The notes beneath the pieces are model-generated. The model saw only the letters and a list, made by a program, of their open reading frames with translations, was not told where the DNA came from and made no database searches. Positions 43,040 through 52,798 of a DNA stretch of 64,000 nucleotides are shown here, piece by piece. Source of the DNA: JBEKTW01 sp049515655 (lineage in GTDB: Bacteria > Bacteroidota > Ignavibacteria > UBA10030 > SZUA-254); NCBI GenBank assembly GCA_049515655.1, contig JBEKTW010000022.1, positions 46,534-110,533 on the forward strand, read 5' to 3'. Position numbers and translations under genes: made by a program. Within the stretch, counting starts at the first letter, position 1. Each line of letters starts with the position of its first letter.

Positions 43040-44635
43040 ATGCGGCTTTGTATACGCTCCCTTGTGGCGGCGGGTCTTCTATTCCTTCTTCCAATATCCT
43101 CGACGTGCCAGCGCGACGCATCCTCCAACATCCGAGACGAAATTGCTCCGATCATCGCCCCCTTTGAAATGCCGAAGTTGGAACGACCGAACATCCCGGC
43201 GCGACAATTTGATATTCGTGACTTCGGCGCACACGAAGGCGGGGCGTTCAAGAACACGAGAGCGATCCAAATGACGATCGACGCCGCCGCAAAAGCAGGC
43301 GGGGGAAGAGTTGTCATTCCCGAAGGCAGGTGGCTCACCGGCGCAATCCATCTTGATAACAATATCGACCTCAATCTCTCGAATGGCGCCGAGCTGCTGT
43401 TCAGTCAGGATGCCGCGGATTATCTGCCGGTAGTGTTCTCACGCCACGAGGATATCGAATGCTACAAGTATTCTTCGTTCATCTACGCTGAAGGGAAGAA
43501 GAATATTGCGGTGACGGGTGAGGGTATCCTCAACGGCCAGGGGAAACCGTGGTGGGCTCTCAAGACGTCGGGGAAGAATATGGATTCGGTTCTCATCGAG
43601 ATGGCAAGCAGGGATGTCCCCGTGAAGGGACGGCTTTTCGACGGGAGCGACGGCAGGCAATTGCGCCCCGCATTCTTCCAGCCGATGAACTGTACCAACA
43701 TCCTTGTCGAAGGGGTGACATTCCTTTATGGCGCATTCTGGACGATCACGCCAACCTATTGTGAGAATGTCATCATTCGAAAAGTACATATTTTCACGGA
43801 CGGCGACTACGGACATACGCCCAATGGCGACGGTGTCGACCCGTCGTCGTGCAAAAACGTGCTGATCGAAGATTGCGAATTAGACACGGGCGATGATTGT
43901 ATTGCCATCAAGGCCGGCAGAGACAAGGACGGACTGCGGGTCGGACGGCGTACGGAGAATGTCGTCATCCGAAACTGTCGGGGCTTTCACGGACATGGTG
44001 GAGTTGTTGTCGGAAGTGAAACTTCCGGCGGAATCAGAAATGTCTATGCTGTGAACTGTCAGTTCAAAGGGACGGACAGGATTGTGAGAATCAAGACGGC
44101 TCGCGGAAGGGGAGGGGTTCTCGAGAATATGTGGTTCAAGAACCTGGCCGGCGAGGGTATTCTCAACGAAGCAATTCACGTGAACATGCTCTACACCGGC
44201 ACGCGTTTGCCGGCGCAGCCGGTGACTCAGTCAACCCCATCTATTCACAGTATTCACTTTGAGAATATTATCTGCTCATCGGGCAAGGGCTATGCAGTGG
44301 AGATGCTGGGCCTCCCCGAAATGCCCGTTGAGAACGTCTCGCTCGATGGGATCGATGTAACGACGCTGAAAGGTGTAAACCTCTGCGACGTCAAAGGAAT
44401 CCGGATCCGAAATCTCCGTGTCAACACGGCCGTAAGGCCTCTCATTGACATCACCGACGGCGAGGATATCAGCTTCGACTCCCTGACGTTCTCCGACGGA
44501 GTGGATCGGCTCCTTGCGGTGGAGGGAGCAAACTCCCGGAACATAAGGATCCGGAAATCGGGTTTCTCGGACATCGACAGCGTTGTGGTTCTAGGACCAA
44601 ATGTGTCGAAGGAAGCTGTAAGGATTGAGGAGTAA
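43040..44635 (+). CDS. secreted GH28 polygalacturonase-type enzyme
   Basis: 531 residues from the ATG at 43040; the in-frame ATG at 42998 adds 14 residues before the signal peptide and lacks an SD, but cannot be excluded. Signal 1-25. All GH28 catalytic motifs are present: NGDGVDPSS (Asp264, Asp267), DTGDDCIAIKAG (Asp285, Asp286), HGHGGVVVGSE (His317, His319) and RIKTARGRGG. It hydrolyses galacturonan-type alpha-1,4 bonds, in the periplasm or outside. First gene of the pectin locus, under its own LacI-operator promoter. Confidence 0.93.
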   Translation: MRLCIRSLVAAGLLFLLPISSTCQRDASSNIRDEIAPIIAPFEMPKLERPNIPARQFDIRDFGAHEGGAFKNTRAIQMTIDAAAKAGGGRVVIPEGRWLTGAIHLDNNIDLNLSNGAELLFSQDAADYLPVVFSRHEDIECYKYSSFIYAEGKKNIAVTGEGILNGQGKPWWALKTSGKNMDSVLIEMASRDVPVKGRLFDGSDGRQLRPAFFQPMNCTNILVEGVTFLYGAFWTITPTYCENVIIRKVHIFTDGDYGHTPNGDGVDPSSCKNVLIEDCELDTGDDCIAIKAGRDKDGLRVGRRTENVVIRNCRGFHGHGGVVVGSETSGGIRNVYAVNCQFKGTDRIVRIKTARGRGGVLENMWFKNLAGEGILNEAIHVNMLYTGTRLPAQPVTQSTPSIHSIHFENIICSSGKGYAVEMLGLPEMPVENVSLDGIDVTTLKGVNLCDVKGIRIRNLRVNTAVRPLIDITDGEDISFDSLTFSDGVDRLLAVEGANSRNIRIRKSGFSDIDSVVVLGPNVSKEAVRIEE

Positions 44636-44726
44636 TCCTTGTGATTCGTTACGAAACATCTCTTACAATGCGACCGGCCGGTTCGATAGTCGAAACGCAA
44701 AAAGAATCTTTTTGAAATAAATCAAA

Positions 44727-47645
44727 ATGAGCATGCGACGGCATCATTTCCATCCAATCGATGTAAAGGCAATCGTGCATCTTGCCGTGTTGATGTTTTC
44801 GGCGTTCAGCATGGTCCAGGCCCAGAACACCGGGAAAATTTCCGGCATGGTCAAGGATGCCAAGACCGGAGAACCGCTGGTCGGGTGTAACGTTACGGTT
44901 GTGGGAACCCTTCTGGGCGCCTCAACCGATCCGGAGGGATCATACTATATTCTCAACGTTCCCCCCGGCAAGTACGATCTCCAGGCTTCCATCATCGGGT
45001 ATCAGAAGATGGTTCAGCGTGATGCGATCGTGAATGGCGGAAGAACGACCACGGCGAATTTCAATCTCTCCTCCGCAGAGGTGTTGCAGCGGGAGGTGGT
45101 CGTTGAAGCGACACGTCCCGACGTCGAGCCAGAGAAAACGTCCACCAGCGCGATTGTCCGGTCGGAGGATGTGCAGACAATGGCCGGCATCCGGGATGTC
45201 GGCGATGTTCTGAAGCTCGCCGCCGATGTTACTGACGGACACTTCCGGGGCGGACGCGCTGGCGAGGAGTATTACACCCTTCAGGGAATGGGAATCGTCA
45301 ATCCGTTGAACAACACAACGGCATTCCTGCCCATCATGAGTGCTGTCGAGGAGGTCGAAGTTATCACGAGCGGCCTTGGAGCACAGTACGGCAATGCGCA
45401 GTCCGGCGTTGTCAATATCACGATGAAAGAAGGGAGATCCGACAAGTGGACCACAACAGCGGAGGCACGGATGCGAGCTCCCGAGAGAAAGCATTTTGGA
45501 CCGAGTGTTTACGACCCCGGGGCGAATCCCTATCTTGCAGCCCTGCTCAACCCGAGTGTCTGGAGCCAGGGAGATCCCAATGCCGGGGGTACACCGTTTT
45601 TCCAGTCGATGGGTTCCGGGTTAAAGGATCGCTATGCGGGAGACACGCTGGTTCAGCTCCAGGTCGCACGAACTCTCTGGCTCATGCAGTCGAGAAGGGA
45701 TTTGAATAGAAACTACGGGAACGACATTGACCAGTCCATCGAAGCTGCGACGGGCGGTCCTCTCGACGACAATATGCGAATGTTCCTCGCGTTCCGGACG
45801 AACACACAGTGGCCGGTGTTCCCTACTGAAGAGCCGAACCTGCAGCGCCAGGTCATGGGAAACATTGCCGCCGATCTGGGAAACGGTGCAACGCTTCGTC
45901 TCAGCGGAGGTTTCGACGAGCAAGATTCAACCCTTTTCCCGAGCTCCAATGCTCTCGGCTATTTTAATTGGATATGGGATAGAATTCTATCAGTCGACTA
46001 TCAGAAAACGACGAACCTTGAACTGGGAGCACGATTTACCAAAACTCTGAGCCAGAGCACCTTCTACGAGATCAAGTTCAACACACTCTGGACAAAAAGG
46101 AGGGTGGGTTCGACGCCCTCGCCCGAGTCCGTGGCGGACTCACTCATCGTCAACCCCAGCAACAGTCAGGTTGATTGGGACAAAGTGATCCCTCAAGTGG
46201 TCACTCCGCCCGACCAGTTTACGTACCTGAAGGGAGACGATGGATTCAGAGATGAGTTGACGCGTACATTCTCGTTGGACGCAAATGTCACGAGTCAAGT
46301 CACAAAATCCCATCTCCTCAACGGAGGGCTCCAGGCGAACAGCTATCTCCTCGACGTTTCTAATTCTCTCAACACGCGGAGAGGCGCGGGGGGACCGGTG
46401 GAGAATTACAATATTTCCCCGTGGGAAGCCGCTGCGTACGCGCAGGATAAGATGGAATTCGAGGGGATGATAGCGAATGCCGGCTTGCGCTTCGACCTGT
46501 GGGCTCCCAACACGACCTACTACCCCGATGTCGTGGTTCCCTATCGTCAGTATAACGACACGGGCGGCTGGACCTACAACAAGGATCTGGTGAAGAAGAA
46601 CAACGCGCCGATACTTGGACGGCTTCAGCCGAGGGTTGGCGTCTCGTTTCCGGTTTCCGTCAACACGGTCTTTCACCTGAACTACGGCGCGTTCATGCAG
46701 CGGCCGTCGTTCCAATACGTGGTGTCTTCGCAAGTTCAACAGGGGTCTAATAATCCTCTCAAGCTGGGCAATCCGAACCTCCAACCCGAAGAGACGAACA
46801 GCTATGACATGGGCGTGATGGAAGGTCTCGGATCGGGCTTCACTCTCGACGTCAGCGGTTACTACAAAGACGTTAAGAACCTGGTTGAGACTGCGACCTA
46901 CACATCGGGAAGCTACTCGTACAGCACATGGTTCAACAGGGACTATGCCGATATACGGGGGTTCCGGGTGGCGTTGACGAAGAGGGTGGGAGCGTTCACG
47001 GGTTCAATCAATTATCAATTCAGTGTTGCGACGGGCAAGAGTGCCACCACTTCAAACGCTCCGGTGGCGTACATCGAGAACCCGCAGACACACCAACTCA
47101 CGACGGACTTGCAGAAAGTTCCGGTTCGGGACATTCTTCTCGATTTTGATCGGACGCACAATCTGATCATCAATCTCGGCTATACGACTCCCGACGAATG
47201 GGGTCCGAAAATCTTCGGCGTCCATCCACTGGAAGACTTCGTTCTTTCGACCAATTCGTTCCTGAGGAGCGGTCGTCCCTATACCTCTCCGAACAATCCG
47301 ACGCTCATCAATGGAGCGCGGACACCCGGGGAGTACAACACTGACGCAAGGCTTACCAAGAAGATAGCCAACTTTTTCGGTACGACTGCCACAGTGTACG
47401 TGGAAGTTTTTAACCTCTTCGACAACAAAATTCTTAACTATAGCTATCTCTTCGCAACCCCCAACGCCAACACGACAACGAACACTATGCGAAGGTATCA
47501 GAACTACGCTCTTGACGATCCGAAGAACGGCGTTCTCTACTGGCCGGACACGAACACGCCGCTTCTATGGGGAGTCGACCAGTCGTTCCTGGTTTACAGT
47601 AACCAGCCCAGGTCGTTCAACTTCGGCCTCGCGATCCAACTCTAA
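44727..47645 (+). CDS. TonB-dependent outer-membrane receptor (SusC-like)
   Basis: 972 residues. Signal (about 1-33), then a carboxypeptidase-regulatory domain (GKISGMVKDAKTGEPLVGCN, to about 115). The TonB plug follows (IVRSEDVQTMAGI, VEEVEVITSGLGAQYGNAQSGVVNITMK) and then a ~700-residue barrel ending in the aromatic-type C-terminus (FNFGLAIQL). It imports oligosaccharides using TonB energy. Unlike Bacteroidetes PULs there is no SusD next to it; instead a large secreted protein, a PorV-like and a FadL-like protein follow in the same direction within tens of bases or overlapping. Confidence 0.9.
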   Translation: MSMRRHHFHPIDVKAIVHLAVLMFSAFSMVQAQNTGKISGMVKDAKTGEPLVGCNVTVVGTLLGASTDPEGSYYILNVPPGKYDLQASIIGYQKMVQRDAIVNGGRTTTANFNLSSAEVLQREVVVEATRPDVEPEKTSTSAIVRSEDVQTMAGIRDVGDVLKLAADVTDGHFRGGRAGEEYYTLQGMGIVNPLNNTTAFLPIMSAVEEVEVITSGLGAQYGNAQSGVVNITMKEGRSDKWTTTAEARMRAPERKHFGPSVYDPGANPYLAALLNPSVWSQGDPNAGGTPFFQSMGSGLKDRYAGDTLVQLQVARTLWLMQSRRDLNRNYGNDIDQSIEAATGGPLDDNMRMFLAFRTNTQWPVFPTEEPNLQRQVMGNIAADLGNGATLRLSGGFDEQDSTLFPSSNALGYFNWIWDRILSVDYQKTTNLELGARFTKTLSQSTFYEIKFNTLWTKRRVGSTPSPESVADSLIVNPSNSQVDWDKVIPQVVTPPDQFTYLKGDDGFRDELTRTFSLDANVTSQVTKSHLLNGGLQANSYLLDVSNSLNTRRGAGGPVENYNISPWEAAAYAQDKMEFEGMIANAGLRFDLWAPNTTYYPDVVVPYRQYNDTGGWTYNKDLVKKNNAPILGRLQPRVGVSFPVSVNTVFHLNYGAFMQRPSFQYVVSSQVQQGSNNPLKLGNPNLQPEETNSYDMGVMEGLGSGFTLDVSGYYKDVKNLVETATYTSGSYSYSTWFNRDYADIRGFRVALTKRVGAFTGSINYQFSVATGKSATTSNAPVAYIENPQTHQLTTDLQKVPVRDILLDFDRTHNLIINLGYTTPDEWGPKIFGVHPLEDFVLSTNSFLRSGRPYTSPNNPTLINGARTPGEYNTDARLTKKIANFFGTTATVYVEVFNLFDNKILNYSYLFATPNANTTTNTMRRYQNYALDDPKNGVLYWPDTNTPLLWGVDQSFLVYSNQPRSFNFGLAIQL

Positions 47646-47675
47646 GCCATGGCACGCAAAATGCAGGACGCAAAA

Positions 47676-49922
47676 ATGAAACATATCGTATTTTCGATTC
47701 TCTTGTTGATGCTCTCGTTCTCCGTGGCATTCGCACAGCTCCGGGACTACCGGTTTCACTTACGCGGCATGCTCCATGAGACCGTGTACAACACCGGCGA
47801 AATAGGGAGAGGGTACGACGGTGGAACTGCCGGCATTGTTCAGGGTTTTCCGTCGATGGAATGGCCGCCGAACTCGTACGAAATCATCGATCGCATCGTG
47901 TATTCCGGACAGCACAACTCCTTCGGCGGTGGAGTGTGGATTGCCGGGACGAGGGACACCATTCGTTTGTTCGAGTACTGCGGCGCGGTCTCGGACAATG
48001 GTGGCAATGCAACCCCGGTTGAAAACACCTACAGCATTCCGATCTCGATCAACCGGGCTGAAAATTACCCGGTGCTTGCCACCGGCAATTTAAATCCCGC
48101 CTATAACCCGGACGAAGCCGAAGAAATCATTACCGCCAAATGGAAAACACCGGACGCGCTGGGAATCACCGTCACCCGTACGAGCCGTGCCTGGAGCTTT
48201 CCCGGATACGACTGCTTCATCATCTACGAATACGAGATGGAGAACACTACTTCCGACACGATTGCTGATATTATCGTCGCGTTCCCGTATGTTTTCGGTA
48301 CTTCGATGTTCGGTTACCAGCGGGCCAACAATCGGTGGTCGGAAGCCGACCTGCGACAGACGAACCAGTTTGCGCGCTTCGACTTCAGGCGATTCATGAC
48401 GTACAATCACGACCGGATCGGAAAACCCGACAGCGCCTTCTTCGACATTTGGTCCAGGCCCGGCGACAGAGGCGGCTTGAATTCGCCCCAGGCGGCAGGA
48501 TTGGTAACATTGCACTACGATTACGACCATCTCGCCACCAAAGGACACACGCAGCTTGTTGTCACCGGTTCCGATACCGTTTCGTGGGACGCGAATCACA
48601 AAATCAAGCAGCCCTTTCTCAACCGGTACGAAAATGGGAACCTGTACCCATCGAAAATGCAGACATGGCTGGACCCGTCGCTGCCCCGAAAAACCAGACC
48701 CTACAGATTAACTGCCGCAGACACAGGATTCTTCAATTATATGAAGAAGGATAAATCTCAGCGGAACGATCCCTATTACTGGTTGGGGCGTGTGAGACCT
48801 TCGGTGGAATTGGGGTGGTGGCAGCCGGCGTCGCATGGATACGGGTTCGGTCCTTACAATCTGCCGCCGCATGACAAGATGCGATTCGCTTTCGCCGAGG
48901 TCGTTGGATACGGCCCCGGTGTGGCCGGCGACAGTGTCTATATGGACATCGGTGGAGGAATCCGCGGGGAACCGGACCCTATGATGCATCCGGTGCCGAG
49001 CTGGTACAAGACGTTGACGTACGCCAATGTGGGAACTCCTCCTGTCATCGGGAGCGACTACCTGCAGACCCATCCTTTGCCGTGGTACATCCTGAACCCG
49101 AATGTTGTTTCGATACGCGATGTCGCAGACCGGGCGATCCAGATGTACACCGGGGGGGGCCTGGTCAAATACGACACTGTCCAGTTCAAGCCCGACCTTA
49201 CCTCGGCGTTCGGGGCCTATAATACGGTGAGTGTCCCTGTCCCGTCACCCGTCATGCGAGTTGAGAACAGCCGCACGGTGGTTAACAACGTCACCCGTCC
49301 GGCGGTCAACAAGATCATCTGGGGGCCGCAGGTGGAATCCTTCTCAAATGTCCAGACGCATGGCCGGCTTCATGCGCCGTTCAAGTACTACAAGGTGGTG
49401 CGCTCAATCGACCCCCTGGGCCCCTGGACGCTCATCGACAGTGTCGGCAAACGGGATCCACGCTACTTCCAGGATTCAGTGTACGTCGTGTACGATACGG
49501 CGAGCCATATCGGTGAATACCTCAACTATGCCGTCGTTTCCGTTGATTCGCTTGGCGGGCTGGGAGGGTTGACCAATATGACTGCTCACCAAACGCAAGC
49601 GGGGCCCGTCGCAACCCTCGGGAAAGTTTATGTCGTGCCGAATCCGCTCATTGTTACGAATGGCTTGAGCGGGAGCGACCCGAATGGCGAGGTGACGGAT
49701 AGACTTCAGTTCTTTGGCCTGACAAAGCATTGCACGATCAGAGTTTTCTCATACAGCGGTCAGCTCATCACTACGATCCAGCACGACGTCGATGCCTACA
49801 ACAGCCCGTGGTACCAGATTACAAGAAACAATCAGTTGCTTGCTTCAGGGGTCTATTTCTTTGTCGTGGAAGACAAGGAGAATGGGGCGAGGTCGCATGG
49901 CAAATTCGTTATCATTCATTGA
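47676..49922 (+). CDS. secreted protein with T9SS-like C-terminus
   Basis: 748 residues from the ATG at 47676, which gives a clean signal peptide (MKHIVFSILLLMLSFSVAFA); an ATG at 47649 adds nine residues. The ~600-residue body has beta-rich segments (IVYSGQHNSFGGGVWIAGT, FPGYDCFIIYEYEMENTT), with no enzymatic motif recognised. The end (GKVYVVPNPLIV, ITTIQHDVDAYN, LASGVYFFVVEDKENG, HGKFVIIH) is a T9SS-type C-terminal domain. Its place between the TonB receptor and PorV suggests a surface glycan-binding protein that may fill the SusD role, though nothing shows this directly. Confidence 0.75.
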   Translation: MKHIVFSILLLMLSFSVAFAQLRDYRFHLRGMLHETVYNTGEIGRGYDGGTAGIVQGFPSMEWPPNSYEIIDRIVYSGQHNSFGGGVWIAGTRDTIRLFEYCGAVSDNGGNATPVENTYSIPISINRAENYPVLATGNLNPAYNPDEAEEIITAKWKTPDALGITVTRTSRAWSFPGYDCFIIYEYEMENTTSDTIADIIVAFPYVFGTSMFGYQRANNRWSEADLRQTNQFARFDFRRFMTYNHDRIGKPDSAFFDIWSRPGDRGGLNSPQAAGLVTLHYDYDHLATKGHTQLVVTGSDTVSWDANHKIKQPFLNRYENGNLYPSKMQTWLDPSLPRKTRPYRLTAADTGFFNYMKKDKSQRNDPYYWLGRVRPSVELGWWQPASHGYGFGPYNLPPHDKMRFAFAEVVGYGPGVAGDSVYMDIGGGIRGEPDPMMHPVPSWYKTLTYANVGTPPVIGSDYLQTHPLPWYILNPNVVSIRDVADRAIQMYTGGGLVKYDTVQFKPDLTSAFGAYNTVSVPVPSPVMRVENSRTVVNNVTRPAVNKIIWGPQVESFSNVQTHGRLHAPFKYYKVVRSIDPLGPWTLIDSVGKRDPRYFQDSVYVVYDTASHIGEYLNYAVVSVDSLGGLGGLTNMTAHQTQAGPVATLGKVYVVPNPLIVTNGLSGSDPNGEVTDRLQFFGLTKHCTIRVFSYSGQLITTIQHDVDAYNSPWYQITRNNQLLASGVYFFVVEDKENGARSHGKFVIIH

Positions 49923-49940
49923 TGAGGGAATAGGACCGCC

Positions 49941-50969
49941 ATGAAAACCATCGAGAGAGTTGTACTGTTGCTTTGGCTCGTCTGTGTGTTTTGCTCGCCG
50001 GCACCCGCCCAGAAAGTCGGCAGCACTTCGATGCAATTTCTGGAGGTGATGCCGTGCGCGCGCGCGACGGCGATGGGCGACGCGTACAGTGTACTGGCGT
50101 CCGGCGCTGAAGCTGTTTTCTGGAATCCCGGCGGACTTGCGCTTGCAGAACATCAGGAATTGTCGACGACGTACATCAAGTGGATCTTCGATACCCAACA
50201 GGGAGCGCTCTCCTATGCTGTGCCGCTGGGAGGATTCGGCGTCGTCGGCCTACAACTTCAGTATGTCGATTTCGGGGAATTTGAGGAAACGAGAGCCGAT
50301 GCCCCGTACATCGAAGACCCCAACCAGCCGGGCATGACGGGAAGAACTTTTCGTCCCTTCAGTTATCTTGTCGGCCTGACGTACGCTCGGAGCCTGACGG
50401 ATAGATTTTCGACGGGCATCAGTGTGAAGTACGCCCACGAATCATTGTTTAACGGTCAATTCGTGTCTGCCCAAATAAGTCAGGGGGTTTGGCAGGATGT
50501 AAAGACCTGGGCAGACGCTTATCTGTTCGATTTCGGCGTTCGGTACAACACCGGGTACCGCACCGTTCAGATTGCCGCGTCCGTCCAGAACTTCGGAGGC
50601 GATGTGACGTACGCGGAGGAATCAAACCCTGTTCCGCTCCTCTTCAGGTTCGGGATTGCGGCAGACCTCGTCGGCACCAACGCCCTGCTTCTCTCCCAGG
50701 AGAACAATCGCGTCACCATGGCATTCGATCTCTTTCAGCCAAATGATTATACCCAGCAGGAACATCTCGGAGTCGAGTACGAGTATATGGGCTCGTTCGC
50801 GCTGCGCGCAGGGTACAAATTCAATTATGACTATGAGGGATTGACGTACGGTGTGGGCGTCAGACAGACTTTCGGGTCGGTGAAACTGTCGGTGGACTAT
50901 AGTTATGGGTCGCTCGGAACATATCTTGGGAACGGTCAGCGCATCAGCCTTGGAGCCGGACTGCCATGA
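49941..50969 (+). CDS. PorV/PorQ family outer-membrane protein
   Basis: 342 residues with a signal peptide (1-23). QFLEVMPCARATAMGDAYSVLASGAEAVFWNPGGLA (about 29-65) is the characteristic N-terminal block of the PorV/PorQ family, followed by a predicted 14-strand-type barrel (YVDFGEFEETRADAP, SVKYAHESLFN, FDFGVRYNTGYRTVQI). PorV collects T9SS cargo and attaches it to the cell surface; PorQ is a relative. Since the locus exports several T9SS substrates, local use is likely. The last codons overlap the next gene by 4 bp (ATGA). Confidence 0.85.
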   Translation: MKTIERVVLLLWLVCVFCSPAPAQKVGSTSMQFLEVMPCARATAMGDAYSVLASGAEAVFWNPGGLALAEHQELSTTYIKWIFDTQQGALSYAVPLGGFGVVGLQLQYVDFGEFEETRADAPYIEDPNQPGMTGRTFRPFSYLVGLTYARSLTDRFSTGISVKYAHESLFNGQFVSAQISQGVWQDVKTWADAYLFDFGVRYNTGYRTVQIAASVQNFGGDVTYAEESNPVPLLFRFGIAADLVGTNALLLSQENNRVTMAFDLFQPNDYTQQEHLGVEYEYMGSFALRAGYKFNYDYEGLTYGVGVRQTFGSVKLSVDYSYGSLGTYLGNGQRISLGAGLP

Positions 50970-52450
50970 AACGATCACATTGGATTCTCACGTCGATGAA
51001 ACACGTCCTTGTTTTTCTTCTTCTTGTGCAACCGGCCTTCAGCCAGGGCATGGGTGACCCGGTGACTTCGCAGGGAATTGACCACAACACACTCACGTCA
51101 GCAGCATCGAGAGCCATGGGGGGAATCACGATTGGTGTACGGAACGATGCGGGACTGATGTTCTCCAATCCGGCATCACTCCAGACTCTGACAGAGGTCC
51201 AGTTGTCGCTCGGAGGTGTGCAGCAATTCTCGTACGCGCAACAAACTCAGCAGTATACACCGCTGAAATACTACTCGAATTTCAGTCTCCTTATGGAAGG
51301 GCTTACGGGCTACATCAGCAATCCCGACACTTCATACCACGGCTCGAACGCGGGCGACACGGTTCAGCGACCGTTCGATAACATCGGGCCCAACTGGTCG
51401 CGTTCGAAGACAAAGGGAAATCCCATACAGGCTCTTCTCGCTATCCCGTTCTCGTTCGGCGAAACGAAATGCGTTGTAGGTGTCGGAGCCGTGCAGTATG
51501 CCAATTTGAACTACTACTATGAGAACAACAATGCCCTCTCGCCGGCAATCGGTTCAGAACGCCCGCTTCCAACACCTTTGCCCGGCAGCGATTCCTTGCC
51601 CGTCCGAACGCAATGGTCCCAGTATATCGGTTCGCGCGATGGCTCGATTCGAGGGTATGGAGTGGCTCTCTCCGGGGCAGTTTCGGAAAAAATCTCTCTC
51701 GGTATCAGCGGCATGATACTCAACGGTAGCACGGACGATTATGAACAGCACGTCGGCCGCGGAAAACTCATCTTCTATTCCAACTACTTCAAACTCGATT
51801 CTGTCTACAGCCACATCACCAGGACGGGAACATCGGATTACAGCGGCCAGGAGTTTACTTTCAGTGGAATCTATCGCGGACGGAACGTCAGCCTGGGATT
51901 TTCCGTGAAGCCGCCCACACCCGTAACTCGAAAATACACCGCGCAGATTCGTATCGACACGACGGGCTCACCCTCCTCGACGACCGCGAGCGGTCAGGAC
52001 CGGCTGACTCTTCCCTGGCGCGGGACGTGTGGTTTGTCGATCGCCGTAGCGCAAAATCTCACACTTGGGGTGGAGTATGAGCTGCGATCGTACGCCTCGG
52101 CAGTGTACAGGGACACGGGCGGGACGGAATCAAATCCCTGGCTTTCATCTTCCGTGGTCCATATCGGTGCAGAGTATACTCCTCTTCCGTGGCTCGCGGT
52201 GCGTGCAGGCATGCGCGATCAGGCGGAGGTGTTTGAAGAGACCGGGAATCCCCTGGTCGGCGATCCTGTCAGCTATTCAACGTATTCAGCAGGATGCGGT
52301 TTTTCGTTCGGCCGGGTTCACGTGAATGTGACGTATGAATACGCACTCATGAAGTATCAGGATATGTGGCAATCGAATGTCAATCTCAACAGCGAAAGAT
52401 ACCAGAATGTCATCGCTGATGTGACGTATGATATTCCCTGGACACAATGA
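50966..52450 (+). CDS. FadL/OmpP1-like outer-membrane barrel
   Basis: 494 residues with a signal peptide (1-27). SRAMGGITIGVRNDAGLMFSNPASL (about 48-72) resembles the FadL/TodX N-terminal pattern (GMGGAxxxxxNPAxL). The rest is alternating polar/apolar strands ending in VNVTYEYALMKYQD and YDIPWTQ. FadL-type channels take up hydrophobic or large substrates without energy. Here it overlaps the PorV-like gene by 4 bp, so the two outer-membrane proteins are made together. Its cargo in a pectin locus is unclear. Confidence 0.8.
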   Translation: MKRSHWILTSMKHVLVFLLLVQPAFSQGMGDPVTSQGIDHNTLTSAASRAMGGITIGVRNDAGLMFSNPASLQTLTEVQLSLGGVQQFSYAQQTQQYTPLKYYSNFSLLMEGLTGYISNPDTSYHGSNAGDTVQRPFDNIGPNWSRSKTKGNPIQALLAIPFSFGETKCVVGVGAVQYANLNYYYENNNALSPAIGSERPLPTPLPGSDSLPVRTQWSQYIGSRDGSIRGYGVALSGAVSEKISLGISGMILNGSTDDYEQHVGRGKLIFYSNYFKLDSVYSHITRTGTSDYSGQEFTFSGIYRGRNVSLGFSVKPPTPVTRKYTAQIRIDTTGSPSSTTASGQDRLTLPWRGTCGLSIAVAQNLTLGVEYELRSYASAVYRDTGGTESNPWLSSSVVHIGAEYTPLPWLAVRAGMRDQAEVFEETGNPLVGDPVSYSTYSAGCGFSFGRVHVNVTYEYALMKYQDMWQSNVNLNSERYQNVIADVTYDIPWTQ

Positions 52451-52476
52451 GAACTGGAATGAGACCTATATGAATC

Positions 52477-52616
52477 ATGTTACGCAGGCCCATGATTGTT
52501 ACTGAAAAACTCTAAATTCGAATATCGAAATACTAAACAAATCCAAAATTCGAATGCTTAAAACACGAAAAAGCAGACTTCCTAAGACAGTTTTGAATTT
52601 AGTGCTTGGATTTTGT
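52477..52616 (+). repeat. left copy of a 140-bp inverted repeat
   Basis: Bases 52477-52616 match the reverse complement of 55854-55993 with about five differences (AAATTCGAATATCGAAATAC and GAATGCTTAAAACACG shared). Similarity continues inward in weaker form to about 52730, with a ~45-bp insertion in this copy. The pair brackets the genes at 52799 and 54547. Confidence 0.9.
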
Positions 52617-52798
52617 CCCGCTTCTGGATTCCGCTGGGTAGCGGGATTCTGAGAGGCGGAATTTAGGATTTCGGATTTCGTGCTTAAGATTTGTCTATGA
52701 TTTCGTGCTTAGGATTTCGGAAATCCACCATTGTCTTGCGTGACATCAGTTATATAATTTCAAAAATCATTCAACACTCAAAATAAAAGAGGTCTTCT